The position numbers were made by a program, and so were the translations under genes. From Mycolicibacterium sphagni (GTDB lineage: Bacteria > Actinomycetota > Actinomycetes > Mycobacteriales > Mycobacteriaceae): DNA of 64,000 bases. The notes under the pieces were generated by a model. That model had not been told where the DNA came from. It saw only the letters and a program-made list of their open reading frames with translations, and did not search any database. The stretch covers positions 1-64,000 of the forward strand of contig NZ_VBSB01000036.1 in assembly GCF_013337765.1 (NCBI RefSeq). The letters run 5' to 3'. Below are positions 41,194-50,337 of this stretch, piece after piece; within the stretch, counting starts at the first letter, position 1, and each line of letters opens with the position of its first letter.

Positions 41194-41895
41194 ATGACGC
41201 AGACATCCACCGAAAGCCCGGTCAGCGCTGCGCCGGGGTCACAGACCCTGGCTCGCGGCCTGCACGCGTTGCAGCTGGTCGCGGAGGCTAAAGGCGGGCT
41301 GACCATCCAGCAGGTCGCCGACAAGATCGGGGTGCACCGGACCATCGCCTACCGGCTGCTGAGCACCCTGGCCTCCTACCGGCTGGTGGCCAAGGCCGAG
41401 GACGGACGCTTCCGGGCCGCGGCCGGCCTTGCGGCACTGGGAGCGTCGTTCGACAACAACGTGCGCGAGCTGTCGCTGCCGACCCTGCGCGGGCTCGCCG
41501 ACGAACTCGGTACGACGGTGTCACTGCTGGTCGCCGAGGGTGATCAACAGGTCGCGATCGCGGTCATCGTGCCCACCCGGGTGTCGTATCAACTGTCCTT
41601 TCACGAGGGCAGCCGCTACCCGCTCGACCGGGGGGCGGCCGGGATCGCACTGCTGGCGAGCATGCCCCCGCGAGCAGGCGAACGACCGTTGGTGACCCGT
41701 GCCCGCGAGCAGGGCTGGATCATCACCCACGGCGAGGTCGAGCCCAATACCTACGGCCTGGCCGTCCCGGTGCACCGGCCCCCCACCTCGCCGCACACCT
41801 GCATCAACCTGATCTCGCACCGCGAGGACTTGGTGTTGGACGGCCGGGAGGCGGCCATCACGGCAGCCCAACGCCTTTCGGCCGTTCTGAGTTAA
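41194..41895 (+). CDS. IclR-family transcriptional regulator
   Basis: 233 residues. LARGLHALQLVAEAKGGLTIQQVADKIGVHRTIAYRLLSTLASYRLVAKAEDGRFRAAAGL is the IclR winged helix; the GAF-like effector domain follows, with LPTLRGLADELGTTVSLLVAEGD. The ATG at 41194 has GGGGACGG just upstream. Divergent from the mhp-like operon and upstream of the second KstD-like gene; MhpR of the E. coli mhp operon is also IclR-type, so this is the likely pathway activator. Effector probably a phenylpropionate-like acid. Confidence 0.87.
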   Translation: MTQTSTESPVSAAPGSQTLARGLHALQLVAEAKGGLTIQQVADKIGVHRTIAYRLLSTLASYRLVAKAEDGRFRAAAGLAALGASFDNNVRELSLPTLRGLADELGTTVSLLVAEGDQQVAIAVIVPTRVSYQLSFHEGSRYPLDRGAAGIALLASMPPRAGERPLVTRAREQGWIITHGEVEPNTYGLAVPVHRPPTSPHTCINLISHREDLVLDGREAAITAAQRLSAVLS

Positions 41896-42036
41896 GCACC
41901 CCGCTGAACTGGGCAAACACTGACTGGAGCGCTTGACACCGCACGAGCCACGTCATTAGCGTGACAACAACCGAACACCTGCGTTCGATAATTGCACACG
42001 CCAAAATCCGTGTGCGGCAACACAAAGGAGCCGGCG

Positions 42037-43644
42037 ATGACGGACACCTGGGACCAGGAAACCGACGTCGTCGTTCTCGGCACCGGCGCGGCCGGCCTGA
42101 CTGCCGCGCTGGTCGCCCGCTCCGAAGGTGCATCGGTGGCGGTGTACGAGAAGGCGCCGACAGTCGGTGGGACCACTGCGGTGTCGGGTGGCATCGTCTG
42201 GATTCCCGCGCACAACCGGGCCGCCGGCGGTGAGCTGACTGTCGCCGATGCGCTGAAATACCTTGAGGCCCAATCACTCGGCGTCATGGACCGCGAGCTG
42301 GTCGAGACATTCGTACGTACCGGGCCCGAGATGCTGGACTACGTCGAAGCGCACAGCGCGCTGCAGTTCGAGGTCGCCGAGGGCTTCCCCGACTACAAGC
42401 CCGAGCTTCCCGGCGGGCAGCCAGGTGGCGGTCGGTCGTTGAACGCCAAGCCATTCGATCAAGCCGCTGTGGGCGAATGGTCCTCACGGATCACCTCATT
42501 CCCTATCGACTTCAGCAATGTCGGTATCGACGCCGAGACACGCGCCCGGATCCACGCCGCCGTCGACGACATGGACGGTGACTACTGCGTCGCAGGTACC
42601 GCTCTGATCGCCGGCCTGCTCAAAGGCCTGCTGGACCTCGGGGTCACGCCGGTCACCGAGGCCCGTGCGGTCGAATTGATCGGCTCCGCGTCGGGTATCA
42701 CCGGAGTGCGGATCACTCTGGGCGGCAGGGATATCCAGGTGAAGGCCAACAAGGCAGTGATCCTGGGCACCGGTGGGTTCGAATGGGATCAGCGCCTGGT
42801 CGAGGCCTACCTGCGCGGCCCGTTGCGCGGCCCGGTGTCACCGCCCAACAACACCGGCGACGGTCTGCGGATGGCCATGGCGCACGGCGCCGACCTGGCG
42901 AACATGGGTGAGGCCTGGTGGGTGCCCGTCATTCAGATCCCCGGCGACTCCCTCGGCGGTAGGCCGCGCAGCCGCAGTGTGCGATTGGAGCGCACCCGCC
43001 CGCGCAGCATCATCGTCAACCGGGCCGGAAAGCGCTTCCTGAACGAGGCCGGCGAGTACAACTCGATGTCCGGGCCGTTCCACCAGCTCGACCCGCGGGC
43101 CGGTTATGTCAACGACCCGGCGTGGATCGTGTTCGACGCCCAGCACCTGAAGCAGTACGGCTTCCTCGGTATCGAGCCGGGCGGCGTCGCTCCCGATTGG
43201 TTCAACGAATCGGCAACACTGGCCGACCTGGAGGCCAAGACCGGGATCGACGCCGACGGACTGACAGCCACACTGACCGCCTGGAACGACGCCGTGGCCC
43301 AGGAAGTCGACCCCGAATTCGGCCGTGGCGCAAGCGCATACGACGGCTATTGGGGCGACAACTCGGCAGCCACGCCAGCGCTTCAGACCCTCGGCCCGCT
43401 GGACACCCCGCCGTACTACGCCGTGCCGGTGGGGATCGGCGCGATGGGTACCAAGGGCGGGCCACGCACCGACCGCGATGGCCGGGTACTGCACGTCAGC
43501 GGTGAGCCGATTCCTGGGCTTTTCGCGGCGGGGAATGCGATGGCCGGCGTGACCGGGCGAGCGTACGGTGGAGCCGGCGGAACACTGGGCCCGGCAATGG
43601 TATTCGGCTACCGGGCGGGCCTGGCCGCCGCTGCTTCGCGTTGA
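42037..43644 (+). CDS. KstD-like FAD-dependent dehydrogenase
   Basis: 535 residues. VVVLGTGAAGLTAALVARSEGASVAVYEK binds FAD; TTAVSGGIVWIPAHN, VILGTGGFEWD and TGRAYGGAGGTLGPAMVFGYRAG are the KstD/fumarate-reductase family signatures. The ATG at 42037 follows AAAGGAG by six bases. It is 141 bases downstream of the IclR gene with its own leader, and belongs to the same locus as the KstD-like protein at 35888. Probable second ring desaturase or a dehydrogenase of a side chain. Confidence 0.87.
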   Translation: MTDTWDQETDVVVLGTGAAGLTAALVARSEGASVAVYEKAPTVGGTTAVSGGIVWIPAHNRAAGGELTVADALKYLEAQSLGVMDRELVETFVRTGPEMLDYVEAHSALQFEVAEGFPDYKPELPGGQPGGGRSLNAKPFDQAAVGEWSSRITSFPIDFSNVGIDAETRARIHAAVDDMDGDYCVAGTALIAGLLKGLLDLGVTPVTEARAVELIGSASGITGVRITLGGRDIQVKANKAVILGTGGFEWDQRLVEAYLRGPLRGPVSPPNNTGDGLRMAMAHGADLANMGEAWWVPVIQIPGDSLGGRPRSRSVRLERTRPRSIIVNRAGKRFLNEAGEYNSMSGPFHQLDPRAGYVNDPAWIVFDAQHLKQYGFLGIEPGGVAPDWFNESATLADLEAKTGIDADGLTATLTAWNDAVAQEVDPEFGRGASAYDGYWGDNSAATPALQTLGPLDTPPYYAVPVGIGAMGTKGGPRTDRDGRVLHVSGEPIPGLFAAGNAMAGVTGRAYGGAGGTLGPAMVFGYRAGLAAAASR

Positions 43645-43697
43645 GACCACACTGAGAGCGAGAATTCGGCCCCGAAAATGTCGATCTGCGTGCGGGC

Positions 43698-45224
43698 TCA
43701 ACGCAAACTGTTGCGCACCAAGTACTTCTGCACCTTGCCGCTGGCGGTACGCGGGTAGTCGGCGACCTCGTGCAACTCCTCGGGCCACTTCTGGCGCGCG
43801 GCTCCGCAGCTCTCGAAGTGCTCGCGTACCTCGGCGAGGGTTGGCATGCGGTGGCCCTCCTTGACGCGCAGCACCGCGGCGGTGTGCTCACCGAGGCGGG
43901 CATCCGGCGCGGCCACCACCACGGCTTCAGCGACCGCGGGCATGCTGAGCAGTAGCTCCTCCACTTCGAGTGCGCTGATGTTCTCGCCACCGCGAATGAT
44001 GACGTCGGCCTTGCGGTCGGTGATGGTCAGGTAGCCGTCCTCATCGAGGACGCCGATGTCACCGGTGTGGTACCAGCCGTCGTCGTCGAAGGACTTCGCG
44101 GTCAGCACGTCGTCGGTGTAGCCCAGACAGAGATCCGGTCCGCGGGAGAGGATTTCGCCGTCCTCGGTCAGCTTCATCTCGACGCCGGGCCGAGCATCGC
44201 CGTCGGTCAGCAGCCGTTTGTCTTCGGGGGCGTCGGGCCGCGATCCGGTGATCGACGGGTGTTCGGTGCTGCCGTAAGAGCGGAACACATGCACTCCCCG
44301 ATCGGCCAGCCGCCGGGTCACCGCCGCCGGTACCGTCGAGCCGCCGAGCCCGACGTGTTTGATCCGGTTCATGTGCGACTCGGTGAACTTCGGATGGTCG
44401 AGCAGGCTCGTCACGAAGTACGGTGGGCCACCGCCGATCGACATCCCCTCGGATTCCATCAATTCCAGCACCCGGCCCGGATCCCAGACGTCGGTCAGGT
44501 CGATGGGGGCGCCCTCGAGCACCGGGATCAGGAATGCCCCGACCATGCCGATGAAGTGGCCGACCGGAGTGGCGGTGATCTGTCTGCCGCGATCGGGCGC
44601 GTAGTTCTCCAGCAACTGGCGGGTTTCGAAGCCCAGCGTCTGGTGGCTGTGGATCACGCCCTTCGGGTCACGGGTGGTTCCGGAGGTAAAGGCGATCAGC
44701 GTCGGACCTGCCGGGTCGGTGTGCAACTCGCCGACCATCGGTTCGTCGGCCAACAGCTCCTCGAAGTTCTGACCCACCAGCCCGACGATCGGGACGTCGG
44801 CGCAGAGATCCGGCTGGAACGTCATATGGCCGAACTGCTCGGTGGTGATGAAGACCTTCGGCCGCGCCGTACCGATGATGTGGGTCAGTTCCTTGCGGCC
44901 GTAGAAGTGCACGACCGGGACGACGACCGCGCCCAGGAAGGCCGACGCCCAGAATGTCACCGCGGCCTCGACCCAGTTCGGCAGCTGGAAGGCGATGACG
45001 TCACCCGGCCCGACACCGCGAGCCCGCAGGCCGGCGGCCAGCCGGCGCGCGGCGACCTCGACATCGCGGAAGGTTCCGCTGAACGGGCGCACCGCGGAGT
45101 GCACCCAGAACCCCGTGTCGGGGTTGGCCGCCAGCCCTCGGGCCAGAAGCTCACCGAGGGTATCCGGGGTCCACCAGCCCTCCTCGATGTAGCGTTTGCT
45201 CAGCTCAACCGGGATATTTCTCAA
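43698..45224 (-). CDS. Acyl-CoA synthetase (FadD-type)
   Basis: 508 residues. LIAFTSGTTRDPKGVIHSH is the P-loop, RSYGSTEHPS the A5 motif, GWYHTGDIGVLDEDGYLTITDRKADVIIRGGENIS the A7/A8 region and TASGKVQKYL the C-terminal lysine. Activates a carboxylic acid to its CoA thioester. Start is TTG at 45224, supported by GGAGG nine bases upstream (cGGAGGTGCTGGTAG-TTG); no ATG is near. Divergent from the crotonase gene across a double operator. Substrate unknown. Confidence 0.87.
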   Translation of the reverse strand: MRNIPVELSKRYIEEGWWTPDTLGELLARGLAANPDTGFWVHSAVRPFSGTFRDVEVAARRLAAGLRARGVGPGDVIAFQLPNWVEAAVTFWASAFLGAVVVPVVHFYGRKELTHIIGTARPKVFITTEQFGHMTFQPDLCADVPIVGLVGQNFEELLADEPMVGELHTDPAGPTLIAFTSGTTRDPKGVIHSHQTLGFETRQLLENYAPDRGRQITATPVGHFIGMVGAFLIPVLEGAPIDLTDVWDPGRVLELMESEGMSIGGGPPYFVTSLLDHPKFTESHMNRIKHVGLGGSTVPAAVTRRLADRGVHVFRSYGSTEHPSITGSRPDAPEDKRLLTDGDARPGVEMKLTEDGEILSRGPDLCLGYTDDVLTAKSFDDDGWYHTGDIGVLDEDGYLTITDRKADVIIRGGENISALEVEELLLSMPAVAEAVVVAAPDARLGEHTAAVLRVKEGHRMPTLAEVREHFESCGAARQKWPEELHEVADYPRTASGKVQKYLVRNSLR

Positions 45225-45242
45225 CTACCAGCACCTCCGCAT

Positions 45243-45279
45243 GGCGATGCTATTCTCCTGCATCGAGAATGCCAATACC
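45243..45279. promoter_or_regulatory. 37-base double operator: everted ATTCTC-N7-GAGAAT core
   Basis: ATTCTC (45252-45257), seven bases, GAGAAT (45265-45270). With the degenerate outer halves GGCGAT (45243-45248) and AATACC (45274-45279) it forms two 15-base palindromes spaced by seven bases, so centres are 22 bases (two turns) apart. The same design is at 62655-62691. It fills the 71-base gap between the divergent FadD and crotonase genes, ideal for controlling both. Confidence 0.6.
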
Positions 45280-45295
45280 GAAATTGGAGAACGAT

Positions 45296-46012
45296 ATGGT
45301 GGACCTGGAGTGGAGCGACGGACTCGTGGTCCTCACGATCGACCGGCCGCATGCCCGCAACGCCATCGCGTTGTCGACGATGGGCGAACTCGAAGAAGCG
45401 CTCGACGGGGCGGCAGGCGCACAGGCGATGGTCATCCGCGGCGGCGGTGACCGGGCGTTCGTGTCCGGGGGCGATCTCAAAGAACTCGCCGCACTGCGCA
45501 CCACCGAGGAGGCCGCCGCGATGGCGTCCCGAATGCGCGCCATCTGCGACCGGATCGCCGGCTTTCCCGCCCCGGTCATCGCCGCACTGAACGGGCACGC
45601 GCTGGGCGGTGGTGCCGAAGTCGCCGTCGCCGCCGACATCCGGGTGGCTGCCGACGACGTGAAGATCGGCTTCAATCAGGTGTCGCTGGAGATCATGCCG
45701 GCGTGGGGCGGTGCCGAACGACTGGCGGCGCTGGTCGGCAAGAGCAAGGCCCTGCTGCTCGCGGGATCGGGCACGGTTCTCACCGCGGGCGAGGCCGAAC
45801 GGTGGGGGCTGATCGACCGGGTGGTCCCCCGCGACTCGTTTGACGACGAATGGCGCACGCTGGCAAGGTCGTTGGCCAACCGTCCGGCCGGCCGGATCAA
45901 GCGGGTGATTGCCGGCGTGACACCCACCGAGGCCATCGACGCGTTCGCCGAACTGTGGGTGTCCGACGAGCACTGGGCGGCCGCCGACCGGGTGATGAAC
46001 CGCGCCAAGTGA
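45296..46012 (+). CDS. Enoyl-CoA hydratase/isomerase family protein
   Basis: 238 residues. VLTIDRPHARNAIALSTMGELEEAL, RAFVSGGDLKELAA (first oxyanion hole) and IAALNGHALGGGAEVAVAADIRVAADDVKIGF (second) are crotonase signatures. I take the ATG at 45296, six bases after GGAGA, rather than the upstream ATG at 45269, which lies inside the operator. Acts on acyl-CoA esters, probably those produced by the divergent FadD. Three bases separate its stop from the convergent DUF1214-like gene. Confidence 0.86.
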   Translation: MVDLEWSDGLVVLTIDRPHARNAIALSTMGELEEALDGAAGAQAMVIRGGGDRAFVSGGDLKELAALRTTEEAAAMASRMRAICDRIAGFPAPVIAALNGHALGGGAEVAVAADIRVAADDVKIGFNQVSLEIMPAWGGAERLAALVGKSKALLLAGSGTVLTAGEAERWGLIDRVVPRDSFDDEWRTLARSLANRPAGRIKRVIAGVTPTEAIDAFAELWVSDEHWAAADRVMNRAK

Positions 46013-46014
46013 CC

Positions 46015-47223
46015 TCACAGCGGGAACCTGGCACGCACTCCGTTGAATCGCTCCCACAACTGAGCCGTACGCTCGGAACTGCTGACCCGCTTGGTGTCTG
46101 GCGGTAGCACGTTGTCGAGCTGCGCCCGCGCGACCAGCTGGGTGGTCAATACCGCCGGCTGCCCGTCGAGCATGTGCCGGTAGGTGAGGTTGCCGCGTTC
46201 GAAGCCCTGGGTGTCCAGCCAGTTGTGCACGCCCGGGTCGTCGTGGGCGAGCACCAGCCGGACCTTGCCGTCACTGTCGGTCGATGCGCGGCTCGGTGTG
46301 TAGCTCACCGGGCGGTAGAGGAAATCCATGCTGGTGAAGAACGCGCCCATGTTGGTGACCATCCATAGGCCCTCGTGGGCGTCGAACTCCACGATCAGTG
46401 CTTCGTCAGATCCCAACTCCCAGTGCATGTTCGCTGCGGTTCTGCCGCGCTTGCCGTCCGCCTCGGTGGCATCGATGGCGGGAAAGCGATTCGGGTGCTT
46501 GCTGTCGACTCCGCCGTAGGTGAACGGGAACTCGGGCCAACTGGTCATCAGGCCGGTGACGAAATCGCCCGCCCAGGCACAAGCGTCGACCATCTCCGCG
46601 GCGGTCGGTAGCGGCTTGGGCGAAGCCATGTCGATCCGCTCGATGCGCAGCCGCCCGGGTCGCTCGTCCCAGCGGTCGAAGCCCTGGCGGATGAACAGCT
46701 TGCGCGACTCTGCTGTGGTCGGCAGCCAGTTCGGTGCGCGTTCGGATCCCCCGACGTACAGCTCGAAGGTGCCATCCGCCTCGACGTGGAACTGATGGCC
46801 GAACAGGTTGGCCTCGGGTACGTCTCCGAACGGCTCGTGCAGAACGTGCGGACCGACGGGCCGAGCACCCTGGACGGTGATGTTGAAAAACGATGCGGTT
46901 CCGCGTGTTCCGGTGATCCGGTAGGTCGACTCACCGTCGATCCAGGCCTGCTGATAGGTGAAATCGGCGCAGTCACCGCCCAGCTTGCGAGTGGGGTTGC
47001 AGAACGCGTGGATGCTCGGATATCGCGGATCGCGGGTTTCCAACGCGAGATCGAAGGCTTGGCCCAGATTTTGGGTGAGGAACCGGAATGCGTCGGTGCG
47101 CTCGACGTCAGAGGTCGCGTTGAGATCCTTGAACGCGTGCTTGCCCGCAGCCTTCAACCGGTCGCAGAACTCATCCCACGCGGCCTCTAGCGCGGCGTCG
47201 TCTTCACCATCGCCGAACGCCAT
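46015..47223 (-). CDS. DUF1214-like protein
   Basis: 402 residues. The segment DGTFELYVGGSERAPNWLPTTAESRKLFIRQGFDRW has the DUF1214 pattern (polar strand, then NWLP and a conserved R-x-Y/F). Preceded by TYRITGTRGTASFFNITVQG, as in these proteins. DUF1214/DUF1254 proteins are found near sulfur and aromatic metabolism genes, with no clear reaction. Last gene of the TetR-TauD operon; its ATG at 47223 shares one base with the upstream stop. Confidence 0.7.
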   Translation of the reverse strand: MAFGDGEDDAALEAAWDEFCDRLKAAGKHAFKDLNATSDVERTDAFRFLTQNLGQAFDLALETRDPRYPSIHAFCNPTRKLGGDCADFTYQQAWIDGESTYRITGTRGTASFFNITVQGARPVGPHVLHEPFGDVPEANLFGHQFHVEADGTFELYVGGSERAPNWLPTTAESRKLFIRQGFDRWDERPGRLRIERIDMASPKPLPTAAEMVDACAWAGDFVTGLMTSWPEFPFTYGGVDSKHPNRFPAIDATEADGKRGRTAANMHWELGSDEALIVEFDAHEGLWMVTNMGAFFTSMDFLYRPVSYTPSRASTDSDGKVRLVLAHDDPGVHNWLDTQGFERGNLTYRHMLDGQPAVLTTQLVARAQLDNVLPPDTKRVSSSERTAQLWERFNGVRARFPL

Positions 47224-48041
47224 CAGACCTCCACTTCTGCGCCGCCGAGCCGATCGAGCATTGCGCTGACCACCTGGCACCCCCGCCGGGCGGCCGCCAA
47301 TCTCCCCTCTGCTTCGATACGTGGCCCGATCAGCTCCAGGTCGAAGCCGAACTGATAGCCGTCGGCCAGCGCCTGGGCCACAACGGCTTCAATCGGAATC
47401 GCTCCGTCGCCGGGCACCGCGCGAGCAGGCAGTGCGCGATCGCCAAGCACATAGTCGCTCAGCTGGATGAGGCGTGTCCGCGGAAGTGCCGATCTGAGCA
47501 GGCCCGTGAGGTCGGCCTCGGCCCAGCAGTGAAAGACGTCGACGCAGATGTCGAGTCCCGCCGCTTCGGCCAGCGTGATGGTGTCACGCAGGCTGTGCGC
47601 TAGATGGATGTCGGCATACAGGCTGGACGCATTCTCGACGGCCAGGCTGACGCCGGCGTCCGCAGACTCGCGCACGCAGGGTTCGATCGCACGGCTGAAC
47701 GTCTCGGCCGCCTGCTCCCAGCCGAGTTCGCCGCGCCCGCCGGTGAGCAGGTAGATGCAGGTTGCTCCGCTGGCGGCGGCAGCCTCGATCAACCGGGAAA
47801 GCGCGGCGCGGGCGTCGTCGACGGACGGCCCATCAGTCGGTACCCGCCCGGACCCGAACAGATGGTAGACGGCGTGGATCAGGTAGTCGCCACCGTCGAG
47901 GACGCGCTGAAACTCCGGCATGACGAATTGCGTGTCGATGACACTGAGGCGCCGCACACCGAGGTCGCTCCAATTGCGCTGTAATTGAGCCGGACTCGCA
48001 CCGAGGAAGGTGACGTCGTGGACCGATACGCGTTCGTGCAT
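47223..48041 (-). CDS. Sugar phosphate isomerase/epimerase-like TIM-barrel protein
   Basis: 272 residues of the xylose isomerase-like/AP-endonuclease 2 barrel. SVHDVTFLGAS, the Glu in LAVENASS, DVFHCWAEADL (Asp and His) and FDLELIG (Glu) are in the order of the metal-binding residues of the family. These enzymes isomerise or epimerise sugars and related keto compounds. Two bases after the sulfotransferase. Substrate unknown. Confidence 0.78.
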   Translation of the reverse strand: MHERVSVHDVTFLGASPAQLQRNWSDLGVRRLSVIDTQFVMPEFQRVLDGGDYLIHAVYHLFGSGRVPTDGPSVDDARAALSRLIEAAAASGATCIYLLTGGRGELGWEQAAETFSRAIEPCVRESADAGVSLAVENASSLYADIHLAHSLRDTITLAEAAGLDICVDVFHCWAEADLTGLLRSALPRTRLIQLSDYVLGDRALPARAVPGDGAIPIEAVVAQALADGYQFGFDLELIGPRIEAEGRLAAARRGCQVVSAMLDRLGGAEVEV

Positions 48042-48043
48042 CG

Positions 48044-49213
48044 TCAGTCCCGCTTTTCGATGGGGACGCCGAACCGTTCCCGGAACGGGGCGAACTCCGC
48101 GTGCAGATCATCAAGGTTTTCACCGATATCGGTCAGCAGGGACGTGGAGTAGCGGAACTTGCCGTAGCGATCGCCGCGGTTGCCGGCCAAATAGTCCCGC
48201 ATCGCGGCCTCGGCTTCACCGGTGAGATCGCGTCCACAGAAGGCGTAGTAGCCGCGCACCACGCCGATCGGGTCGGCGATGAAATCGGTGTATGAGATGT
48301 GCATGATCCGCGGATCGTCCACCAGAGGCGACGTCATCGTGTTGGCGATGCTGGCTCTGGTCATCTCGAGGTGCCTCTTGGCCTCGACGTGCAGGTCGAT
48401 CGGCCCGACGATGCCGTCGAGGATATCGGCCATCATCATCGTCCGCGATGCTGCGACCTGCACCGGGTCGCGATGCAGCCACAGCAGATTGGCATCGGGA
48501 TAGGTGTCGAAGAACGCTTCGAGGCGAAATCCGTGGAAGCCCTTCAGCACCCAGTACTTGGGCTCCCGGTTGTACTGGAGCTGTTGCAGCATCGCCTTGT
48601 GGATGCGGTATTGCGCAGCAGGATCCGTCGGTAGCCCGCCCACCAGCGTCTGCATCGGCACCCGCCACCACGCGGTGGGCGTCATCACCCGAAAGTCGAA
48701 GGCCCAGGTGCGTTCATCCTCGGGAAGGCCGTCACCGAGCATGTCGTTGTAGGGGTGGCTGTGCAGCCACTTGGGCATCTTGGCGTTGATCTCGCGCCAA
48801 TCGGCGTCGGCGTCGGCGCGGCGTGGATCGTCCGGGCCCGCCAGGCCGGGCGGCGGCGAGGGGTACATCACCTCCCAGAACCGCAGCGCGCGCCCGTGTG
48901 GATCCACCGACATCAGGGCATGCATGAGTGTGGTTCCCGAGCGCGGCTCGCCCGTCACGAACATCGGCCGGTCGATCGATTCATCGGCGATGGGAAAGCG
49001 GGTCCGGTCGGCGAACAGTTCCAGCCGCGAGGTCAGCAGCCAGTGGCACACCCGCTCGGCTTCGGCAATGCCGTTGGCGTCCAGTCCGATACCGTTCAGG
49101 TGCTCGACCGCGACACCGAACCGCTCGGGCAGGGTCGGGTCGCCGAAATCGTCGTGCCCCGTCTCCGCCTGCGCCCGAGCCAGCAGGGCGGCAGCATCCA
49201 CTCCCACGGTCAT
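48044..49213 (-). CDS. Sulfotransferase family protein
   Basis: 389 residues. RPMFVTGEPRSGTTLMHALMS is the PAPS 5'-phosphosulfate-binding loop; WVLKGFHGF and LLWLHRDPVQVAASRTMMM supply the 3'-phosphate-binding region. Related to Stf0-like and mycobacterial sulfotransferases of about 380 residues. Moves sulfate from PAPS to a hydroxyl. The ATG at 49213 overlaps the LLM stop (ATGA). Its place beside a TauD dioxygenase and an LLM flavoprotein is unusual. Confidence 0.84.
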   Translation of the reverse strand: MTVGVDAAALLARAQAETGHDDFGDPTLPERFGVAVEHLNGIGLDANGIAEAERVCHWLLTSRLELFADRTRFPIADESIDRPMFVTGEPRSGTTLMHALMSVDPHGRALRFWEVMYPSPPPGLAGPDDPRRADADADWREINAKMPKWLHSHPYNDMLGDGLPEDERTWAFDFRVMTPTAWWRVPMQTLVGGLPTDPAAQYRIHKAMLQQLQYNREPKYWVLKGFHGFRLEAFFDTYPDANLLWLHRDPVQVAASRTMMMADILDGIVGPIDLHVEAKRHLEMTRASIANTMTSPLVDDPRIMHISYTDFIADPIGVVRGYYAFCGRDLTGEAEAAMRDYLAGNRGDRYGKFRYSTSLLTDIGENLDDLHAEFAPFRERFGVPIEKRD

Positions 49214-50337
49214 GACTGTCCTCCACACAACGTCAACAATTCGTCTTCCGTCCTCCGCACATTGGCCGCTGATGCGGCAACGAATTCCAGACCGGCCATC
49301 GTGCTGTAATCCAAGATCTTCGGAACCCGAAGTCCGGCATCGACATACGACTTCACAATCCGCGCCACCTCGCTGGGCGTGCCGTGCGGAACGACTGCCA
49401 GAATTGCCTCGGGATCGACACGACCCAGGAAGTCGAGGATGCGTTCCCTGGTCATGCTGGCCGGGTTGATGTCGTGAAACCCGCCCCAGTCCGCACCCAT
49501 CGGATGATCGAAACCGAAGCGGCGCAGAACGTCTGCCGAGACCTGCAGGAGAAAGCTCGCCACCAGTGGCGCGTGGACGATCCGCTCGATCGCCGCCTCG
49601 TCCTCGCCGATCAGGCACACCTGCACGAAGCACGGAGTGATCGCCATCGGGTCACGCCCGGCGCGCTCGGCTGACTGGCGCACCGTACCGAGCATCTCGG
49701 CATAGTGTTCGGGAGTCCACGCGCCCGCGGGCCACCAGCCGTCGGCATAGCGGCCGACGATCTCGAGCATCCGCGGCCCGCTCGCACCGATCCAGATCGG
49801 CGGGAATCGACCGTCATAGGGCTCGGTGTCCAACCGGGCGTGCTCGAGCCGGTAGAACTGGCCGTCGAAGTCGACCGGCCCCTCGCTATCCCACAGCAAC
49901 CGAATGACTTTCAGCGCTTCCTCGAAGCGGCTGACCGGCTTGGCGAACTCGAAGCCGTACGGCACGATGTTCTCGGTCTCGCCGCTGCCGAGGCCGAGGA
50001 TGAATCGCCCCCGCGACAGGTGATCGACGGTCAGTGCGCTCTGTGCGAGCAGGGCGGGGTGCCGACGAACGGTGTCGACCACGCTGGTCGCCAGTGGCAC
50101 CGTCGTGGTGAGCGCTGCTGCGGCCGCGGCCACCGCCATGCCGTCGAGATGGCGGTGTGGTGACGGCGATACGGTGGCCAGGTCGGTGAATTCCGGTGTC
50201 CAGAGGGCGTCCGGCCAGAAGCTGACCATGTGATCGGGCAGCCAAACCGAATGGTAGCGGCCGCTATCCAGATCGCTCAGGCACGACAGATCCAACGGGA
50301 GCGTCGTACGTAGGAAGGCGGCAGGCGAGACGTCCAT
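49210..50337 (-). CDS. LLM-class flavin-dependent oxidoreductase
   Basis: 375 residues, luciferase-like barrel. YHSVWLPDHMV, ATSVVDTVRRHPALLAQSALTVDHLSRGRFILGLGSGE, and FPPIWIGASGPRMLEIVGRYADGWWP are the family signatures and are common in F420-dependent mycobacterial members. It could oxidise a sulfonate, ketone or alcohol. The ATG at 50337 shares a base with the TauD stop (TGATG), so translation is coupled. Confidence 0.86.
   Translation of the reverse strand: MDVSPAAFLRTTLPLDLSCLSDLDSGRYHSVWLPDHMVSFWPDALWTPEFTDLATVSPSPHRHLDGMAVAAAAAALTTTVPLATSVVDTVRRHPALLAQSALTVDHLSRGRFILGLGSGETENIVPYGFEFAKPVSRFEEALKVIRLLWDSEGPVDFDGQFYRLEHARLDTEPYDGRFPPIWIGASGPRMLEIVGRYADGWWPAGAWTPEHYAEMLGTVRQSAERAGRDPMAITPCFVQVCLIGEDEAAIERIVHAPLVASFLLQVSADVLRRFGFDHPMGADWGGFHDINPASMTRERILDFLGRVDPEAILAVVPHGTPSEVARIVKSYVDAGLRVPKILDYSTMAGLEFVAASAANVRRTEDELLTLCGGQS

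Noticed and set aside
31946..43644. A complete mhp pathway
   Set aside because: Only MhpA, MhpB and MhpC-like genes are present; no hydratase (MhpD), aldolase (MhpE) or acetaldehyde dehydrogenase (MhpF) can be found in the window.
43645..43697. GAGAATTCGG at 43660 as another regulon site
   Set aside because: Only one half-site, and it lies between convergent gene ends where no promoter is expected.
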